A stretch of DNA of 44,929 bases. It comes from Candidatus Rokuibacteriota bacterium. Its GTDB lineage: Bacteria > Methylomirabilota > Methylomirabilia > Rokubacteriales > CSP1-6. The position numbers were made by a program, and so were the translations under genes. The stretch covers positions 1-44,929 of the forward strand of contig QHTE01000005.1 in NCBI GenBank assembly GCA_003220685.1. Direction: 5' to 3'. Every line of letters begins with the position of its first letter. Position 1 is the stretch's first letter. This document shows positions 40,369 to 44,929 of this stretch, piece after piece. Under the pieces are notes generated by a model. That model was not told the origin of the DNA. It saw nothing but the letters and a program-made list of their open reading frames with translations, and did no database searches.

Positions 40369-41949
40369 TCAGCGCTTGCCGAGCTCCTGCTCCTTCAGCA
40401 CGCGCCGGAGGATCTTGCCCGACGGCGTCTTGGGAATCGCGTCGACGAACTCCACCTCGCCCGGCACCTTGTAGTTCGCGAGCCGGCCTTTCACGAAGGC
40501 GACGACGTCACTGGCCGTGAGGTCCTGGCCCTTCTTCTTGACGACGAACGCCTTGGGGATCTCGCCCGCCTCGGGATGCGGCTTGCCGATCACCGCCGCG
40601 TCGGCGACGGCGGGGTGCTCGACCAGGAGCGCCTCGATCTCGGCCGGCGCGATGCCGAATCCCTTGAACTTGATCATCTCCTTCTTGCGATCGCGGATGT
40701 AGAGATACCCGCGCTCGTCCACGTAGCCGATGTCGCCGCTGTAGTACCAGCCGTTGCGCAGCGACGCCGCCGTCGCCTCCGGCGCGCGCCAGTACCCGCG
40801 CATGATCTGGGGCCCGCGGATGCAGATCTCGCCGATCTCGCCGGGCGCGAGCTCGCGCTCGCCGGTCTCGATGTCGACGACCTTGTGCGCGGTGTCGTGG
40901 GCCAGCAGGCCGGCGGAGTCCGCCACGTTCAGGCTCTCGTCGTGGACCGGGTTCACGTGGGTGAGCGGCGAGGCTTCGGTCATGCCGTAGCCCTGCAGGA
41001 CCGGCACGCCGGTCAGCTGGCGGAAGCGGCGCGCGAGCTCCGGGGCGACCGGGGCGGCGCCCACCATGGTCGTCCTCAAGCTCGACAGGTCGTACTTCGA
41101 GAGCTCCGGCCAGTTCGAGAGCATCAACAATACTGGCGGCACCACGAAGAACAGGGTGACGCCGTGGCGCTGGACGAGCTCGAGGCACTCGACCGGCTCG
41201 AACCGCTCCATCAGCACGCACGTGGCGCCCGTGTAGACCGCGGCGCCCATCAGCATCGTGCCGTAGATGTGATAGAAGGGCAGGAACAGCATCAGCCGGT
41301 CGCTCTCGCGCATGCGGATGCACGCGACGAACTGCATGTTGTTGGTGACGAGGTTTTTGTGGCTGATCATCACGCCCTTCGGGAGCCCCGTCGTCCCGCT
41401 CGAGTAGGGCAGCGCCACCAGGTCGTCCTCCTGGATCGCCACCGGCGCCGGCGGCGTCGCCGGCTGGCTCGCGATCAGGTCGGTGAAGCTCCGGACGAAC
41501 GCCCCCGGTGACTGGCCGGGCCCGACCGCGATGACGTGTTTCAGGTGCGGCGTGCGGACGCGCACGGCGTCCACGAGCGGCACCAGATTCGTGTGGACGA
41601 CGATCGCCACCGCCTCGGTGTCGTTGAGCTGGTACTCGATCTCGCGCTCGCGATAGGATGGGTTCATCGGGCTCGCGACCGCGCCGACGCGGGCGATCGC
41701 ATAGAACCCGATGATGTACTCCGGGCAGTTCGGCGCCAGCACGCACACGCGGTCGCCTCGCGCCACGCCGAGCGCCGCGAGCGCGCGCGCGAAGCGGTTG
41801 GTGAGCGCGTCGAGCTCACGATAGGTCAGGCTCACGTCGCGGAAGACGACCGCGACGTTCTCGGGATAGCGCTCGGCGCCGTGCGACAACATCTGGTCGT
41901 ACGCGATCCGCGGATAGTCGAGCGGCGGCCGGAAGAATTCGGGGCTCAC
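40369..41949 (-). CDS. Acyl-CoA synthetase (4-coumarate-CoA ligase-like)
   Basis: 526 residues. ANL motifs are LPYSSGTTGLPKGVMISHKN, GYGMTEASPLTHVNP, GWYYSGDIGYVDERGYL, DRKKEMIKFKGFGIAPAEIE and the lysine motif TPSGKILRR. The closest plain match is the 4-coumarate-CoA ligase branch, so an aryl or medium-chain acid is plausible. The start is GTG 41949, overlapping the upstream synthetase stop (GTGA). It forms an operon with the AlkK-like synthetase. Confidence 0.9.
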   Translation of the reverse strand: MSPEFFRPPLDYPRIAYDQMLSHGAERYPENVAVVFRDVSLTYRELDALTNRFARALAALGVARGDRVCVLAPNCPEYIIGFYAIARVGAVASPMNPSYREREIEYQLNDTEAVAIVVHTNLVPLVDAVRVRTPHLKHVIAVGPGQSPGAFVRSFTDLIASQPATPPAPVAIQEDDLVALPYSSGTTGLPKGVMISHKNLVTNNMQFVACIRMRESDRLMLFLPFYHIYGTMLMGAAVYTGATCVLMERFEPVECLELVQRHGVTLFFVVPPVLLMLSNWPELSKYDLSSLRTTMVGAAPVAPELARRFRQLTGVPVLQGYGMTEASPLTHVNPVHDESLNVADSAGLLAHDTAHKVVDIETGERELAPGEIGEICIRGPQIMRGYWRAPEATAASLRNGWYYSGDIGYVDERGYLYIRDRKKEMIKFKGFGIAPAEIEALLVEHPAVADAAVIGKPHPEAGEIPKAFVVKKKGQDLTASDVVAFVKGRLANYKVPGEVEFVDAIPKTPSGKILRRVLKEQELGKR

Positions 41950-43583
41950 AGAGTCCTCGCGCGCTCGCGCAAGGTGTACTTCTGGACTTTGCCCGTCGAG
42001 GTCGTGGGGAGCGCGCCGAACACGACCGTCCTGGGGACCGCGAAGTGCGGCAGGTTGTCGCGGCAGAAGCCGATCAGCTCCTCGGCGGTGGCCTGGGCGT
42101 CGGGACGCAGCTGCACGAACGCGCAGGGCGTCTCGCCCCACTTCTCGTCGGGGCGCGACACCACCGCCGACATCAGCACCGCCGGGTGTCGGTTGAGCGC
42201 GATCTCGACCTCGATCGAGGAGATGTTCTCGCCGCCGGAGATGATGATGTCCTTGGCGCGGTCCTTGATCTCCATGTAGCCGTCGGGGTGCTGGACCGCG
42301 AGATCGCCGGTGTGAAACCAGCCGCCCTCGAACGCCGTGTCCGTCGCCGCCCTGTCTTTTAGATAGCCGAGCATGACGGTGTTGCCTCGCAGGACGACCT
42401 CGCCGATCGTGCGCCCGTCGGCGGGCACCGGCCGGAGCGTCTTGGGGTCGGCGACCATCTGGCCGTCGAGCGTCGGATAGCGCACGCCCTGTCGCGCCAG
42501 CTTCTCGGCGCGCTCGACCGGCTCGAGCCTCTCCCACGCCTCCTGGGGCGCGCAGAGCGTCGAGGGCCCGTGCACCTCGGTGAGGCCGTAGAGGTGCGTG
42601 ACGTTGAAGCCCATCTCGCTCATCGCGCGGATGACCTTGGCCGGCGGCGAGGAGCCACCGGTCTCGAGCTCGACGACCTGCTCGAACGTGGTCCGCTGGG
42701 CGGGGGGCGTCTGGATCAGCATCGTGAGCACCGTCGGCGCGCCGCACATGTGGGTCACGCGCTCGCGCGAGATCAGCTGGAACACGAGCGGCGGATCGAC
42801 GCGGCGCAGGCAGACGTGCGTACCGCTCATCGCCGTCACCGCCCACGTGTAGCACCAGCCGTTGCAATGGAACATCGGCAAGGTCCAGAGGTAGACGGCG
42901 CGCGGGGGCAACGGCCACATCATGATGTTGCCGACCGATTCGAGGAAGGCGCCACGGTGATGATAGACGACGCCCTTGGGATTGCCGGTGGTCCCGGAGG
43001 TGTAGTTGAGCGTGATCGGCGCGCTCTCGTCGGCCGGCGGTGTCCACGCGTCGTCCTCGGAGCCCGTCGCGAGTAGCGCCTCGTACTCGATCTCGCCGAG
43101 CCGATCGCCCGGTCCCTGGTAGAGCACGTCGTCCACGTCGACGACCAGCGGCTTCCGGCGCAGCTTCTCGAGCGCCGGGCCGACCGTGCCCGCGTACTCC
43201 CGGTCGGTCAAGAGCACCTTCGCCTCGCCGTGCTCGAGGATGTAGCCGATCGTGCGCGCGTCGAGCCGCGTGTTGATCGTGTTGAGCACGGCGCCGGCCA
43301 TCGGAACGCCGAAGTGCGCCTCGAGCATCGCCGGCACGTTCGGCAGGACCGCCGCCACGGTGTCGCCGGGCCCGATACCACGCCGGGTGAGAGCCGAGGC
43401 CAGGCGCCTGGCGCGCAGGTCGAAGTCGCGATAGACGATGCGCCGGTCACCGTGGATCACCGCCACACGATCGGGATAGATCGCGGCGGAGCGCGGGAGA
43501 AACCCGAGCGGGGACAGCGGCGCAAAGTTCGCGTCGGCGCGGCCGAGCCCCCTCTGGAAGATGTTGCCGTCCGTGCTCCCCAT
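41946..43583 (-). CDS. Acyl-CoA synthetase (AlkK-like, medium-chain)
   Basis: 545 residues. Motifs are NYTSGTTGNPKGVVYHHRG, MFHCNGWCYTWAVTAMSGTH (the AlkK/FadD3-type M-F-H-x-N-G-W), YGLTEVHGPS, GWFHTGDLAVQHPDGYMEIK, DRAKDIIISGGENISSIEVE and TSTGKVQKYTLR. It should activate medium-chain or cyclic acids. ATG 43583 has GGAGGGGGATCG upstream. Two synthetases in tandem imply two substrates or steps. Intact. Confidence 0.91.
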   Translation of the reverse strand: MGSTDGNIFQRGLGRADANFAPLSPLGFLPRSAAIYPDRVAVIHGDRRIVYRDFDLRARRLASALTRRGIGPGDTVAAVLPNVPAMLEAHFGVPMAGAVLNTINTRLDARTIGYILEHGEAKVLLTDREYAGTVGPALEKLRRKPLVVDVDDVLYQGPGDRLGEIEYEALLATGSEDDAWTPPADESAPITLNYTSGTTGNPKGVVYHHRGAFLESVGNIMMWPLPPRAVYLWTLPMFHCNGWCYTWAVTAMSGTHVCLRRVDPPLVFQLISRERVTHMCGAPTVLTMLIQTPPAQRTTFEQVVELETGGSSPPAKVIRAMSEMGFNVTHLYGLTEVHGPSTLCAPQEAWERLEPVERAEKLARQGVRYPTLDGQMVADPKTLRPVPADGRTIGEVVLRGNTVMLGYLKDRAATDTAFEGGWFHTGDLAVQHPDGYMEIKDRAKDIIISGGENISSIEVEIALNRHPAVLMSAVVSRPDEKWGETPCAFVQLRPDAQATAEELIGFCRDNLPHFAVPRTVVFGALPTTSTGKVQKYTLRERARTL

Positions 43584-43690
43584 GACGATCCCCCTCCTCC
43601 GGGGCCAGACCTTATCGCGGCGGTCGGCGTCGGGCAAGCGGATCGCAGACGAGCGGCGGGGTGGCTCAAGCCCTCGATAGGACGAGGCGA

Positions 43691-44500
43691 CTACAGCCCG
43701 AGGATCTCCGTCCGCCGGTGGTTCAACGCCGGCAGGCTCGCGCGGACTCGGTCCTGGTGGTCGAAGTCGAGGTCGGCCACGACCACGCATTCCTCTTCGG
43801 GCGCGCGGGCGAGCACGGTTCCCCACGGATCCACGATCATCGCGTTGCCGTAGCACGCCAGCCCGGGCGGGTGCGAGCCGACCTGCGCGGCCGCCAGCAT
43901 GAACACCTGGTTCTCGACGGCCCGGGCGCGAACGAGCAGGTCCCAGTGGTCCTTGCCCGTCTCGAAGGTGAAGGCGGACGGCGCGGTAATGACCCGAGCG
44001 CCGGCCGCGCCCAGACGCCGATAGAGCTCCGGGAAACGCAGGTCGTAGCAGATCGTGAGCCCGATCGGCACGTCGCCGAGCTTCGTCAGCACGACGTCCT
44101 CACCGGGCGACATCGTGTCCGACTCGCGGTACCGGCGCCCATCGACGTCCACATCGAAGAGGTGGAGCTTCCGATAGCGCGCGGCGATCGAGCCGTCGGC
44201 GTCGACGGCGAGGCACGTGTTGAAGAGCCGCTCGTAGCCCGGCGCGGTCTCCAGAAAACTCCCGCCGACGATGTGGAGATGGTGCCGGCGCGCGATGCGC
44301 GTGAGGAGCTCGGAGGTCGCGCCGGGGATCGCGTCGGCGACCTCGCGATGCTTTCCGCGACGCCCGAGATACGTGAAGAGCTCGGGCAGCACCGCGAGCT
44401 CCGCGCCGCGCTCCGCGGCCTCGATCAGCAAGCGCTCGGCCGTTGACAGGTTCTGCGCCTTGTCTTCTCCGCTGTTCATCTGAGCGACAGCGACTCTCAT
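43691..44500 (-). CDS. Carbon-nitrogen hydrolase (nitrilase/omega-amidase family)
   Basis: 269 residues with the full Glu-Lys-Cys triad: E40 in AVLPELF, K111 in RYRKLHLFD and C151 in LTICYDLRFPELYR. NHRRTEILGL ends the protein, and the DVDVDGRRYRESD segment follows the lysine. It resembles omega-amidase/Nit2 and hydrolyses small amides in the cytosol. ATG 44500 has AAGGAG six bases upstream. It lies 107 bases upstream of the acyl-CoA synthetases on the same strand and may be in their operon. The spacer between them shows no gene. Confidence 0.91.
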   Translation of the reverse strand: MRVAVAQMNSGEDKAQNLSTAERLLIEAAERGAELAVLPELFTYLGRRGKHREVADAIPGATSELLTRIARRHHLHIVGGSFLETAPGYERLFNTCLAVDADGSIAARYRKLHLFDVDVDGRRYRESDTMSPGEDVVLTKLGDVPIGLTICYDLRFPELYRRLGAAGARVITAPSAFTFETGKDHWDLLVRARAVENQVFMLAAAQVGSHPPGLACYGNAMIVDPWGTVLARAPEEECVVVADLDFDHQDRVRASLPALNHRRTEILGL

Positions 44501-44587
44501 CTCGCGCTCCTTGTCAGGTCCTCAGGGAAAGACCTGCTTCCAGAAACCTTTCGCCGGCACGAGTAGTCATAACAGAGGGATATCGCA

Positions 44588-44695
44588 ATGAAGAAGTTGC
44601 TCATGATCGCGCTCGCGCTGATGGCCATCGCCGCCCCCCTGGCGTCAGTTGCCCGCGCTGACTACGCGATCGACAAGACCATCCAGGCTCCGTAG
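44588..44695 (+). CDS. Tiny secreted peptide (35 residues)
   Basis: ATG 44588 with GAGGG nine bases upstream opens MKKLLMIALALMAIAAPLAS, a clean signal peptide probably cut after ARA. Only about 11 mature residues (DYAIDKTIQAP) follow. Either it is a true mini-secreted peptide or a longer gene cut short, since other genes here have lost their middles. A strong inverted repeat follows at 44709-44753. Divergent from the nitrilase. Confidence 0.5.
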   Translation: MKKLLMIALALMAIAAPLASVARADYAIDKTIQAP

Positions 44696-44708
44696 CCTTC
44701 GTCCGTAG

Positions 44709-44753
44709 GCGTCCGCCGCGTGCGGCGAATCGATCGCCGCGCGCGGCGGACGC
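44709..44753. terminator. 19-bp inverted repeat, candidate terminator
   Basis: Arms 44709-44727 and 44735-44753 match in 18 of 19 positions (the exception is a possible G-U pair) around the loop AATCGAT. It lies 14 bases after the mini-peptide stop. No T tract follows, so Rho-independent termination is uncertain. The rest, to 44929, shows no convincing gene; one frame near the end reads VSHNTRVGVAAGAVLVAEYL and may be coding. Confidence 0.45.
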
Positions 44754-44929
44754 TGCTCGGCTCGCCTCTCCCTCCTCGTCGCCCCCAGCCTCGCCTCGAT
44801 CGGGACAACGGTCGGGGCATGACGACGACCGGCGGCCGGGTCCGCGAGGACACCGTACGTCAGCCACAACACGCGCGTGGGCGTCGCCGCCGGCGCGGTG
44901 CTGGTGGCCGAGTATCTCGTCGTGAAGGA

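Noticed and set aside
44645..44872. Minus-strand frames at the window end
   Set aside because: They run through the inverted repeat and have no start signal or family pattern.
1..44929. tRNA, rRNA, CRISPR arrays, transposase or phage genes
   Set aside because: None seen by eye: no cloverleaf-like GTTCGA/CCA pattern, no regular spaced repeats and no DDE or integrase motifs.

Overview
This is a very G+C-rich, gene-dense bacterial window. Genes sit on both strands, and many start codons overlap the preceding stop as ATGA, GTGA or TGATG. GTG starts are frequent. The gene mix is flavin-dependent LLM oxidoreductases, VOC proteins, acyl-CoA synthetases and dehydrogenases, an amidase, a peptide-type ABC importer and a 2-hydroxyacyl-CoA dehydratase-like system. 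That mix suggests an uncultured soil or subsurface heterotroph, most like Candidatus Rokubacteria or another Methylomirabilota relative. This placement is inference from gene content, because no rRNA or marker gene is present. A three-gene block otherwise typical of Actinobacteria (histidine phosphatase, DUF3090, SCO1664-like kinase fold) is also here.

Layout. 1-5805: a VWA protein (partial) and its MoxR-type ATPase partner (broken), with a PLP aminotransferase, a BamE-like lipoprotein, a DinB protein and a Gly-rich secreted protein. 6034-11132: an acyl-CoA synthetase, then a peptide/nickel-type ABC importer (binding protein and two permeases, no ATPases). 11214-14006: the actinobacterial-type trio and an Fpg/Nei DNA glycosylase. 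13937-15720 (minus): a DUF1932 dehydrogenase, a hotdog thioesterase and a truncated LLM enzyme. 15921-18250: an amidase and an intact LLM oxidoreductase. 18247-30245 (minus): a long array of small overlapping genes. It holds DUF1272, ornithine cyclodeaminase-like, VOC, ankyrin, DsrE-like, GNAT, CYTH, HAD, EthD, enolase-superfamily and paired acyl-CoA dehydrogenase genes. 30308-32557: remnants of a transporter and possibly a dioxygenase, an FKBP isomerase and a two-subunit thiamine-diphosphate decarboxylase. 32606-38255: a broken ferritin-like gene and a three-gene 2-hydroxyacyl-CoA dehydratase/activase system. 38200-44695: two tandem HExxH lipoprotein or secreted peptidases, a MaoC remnant, two acyl-CoA synthetases, a nitrilase-family amidase and a tiny secreted peptide.

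Most interesting point. The DsrE-like gene at 21457-21098 contains an in-frame TGA exactly where the family has the first Cys of a C-x-x-C motif. Forty well-conserved codons follow before a normal TAG. This is best read as a selenocysteine codon (U79-G-A-C82), with a possible SECIS-like hairpin just downstream.

Second point. At least six genes (ATPase 3319, LLM 15283, VOC 25854, MFS 30308, ferritin-like 32606, MaoC 40024) have recognisable ends but have lost internal or 5' sequence, usually with a frame change. This is either real genome erosion or a repeated assembly or consensus error, and it should be checked in the reads before any of these genes is called dead.
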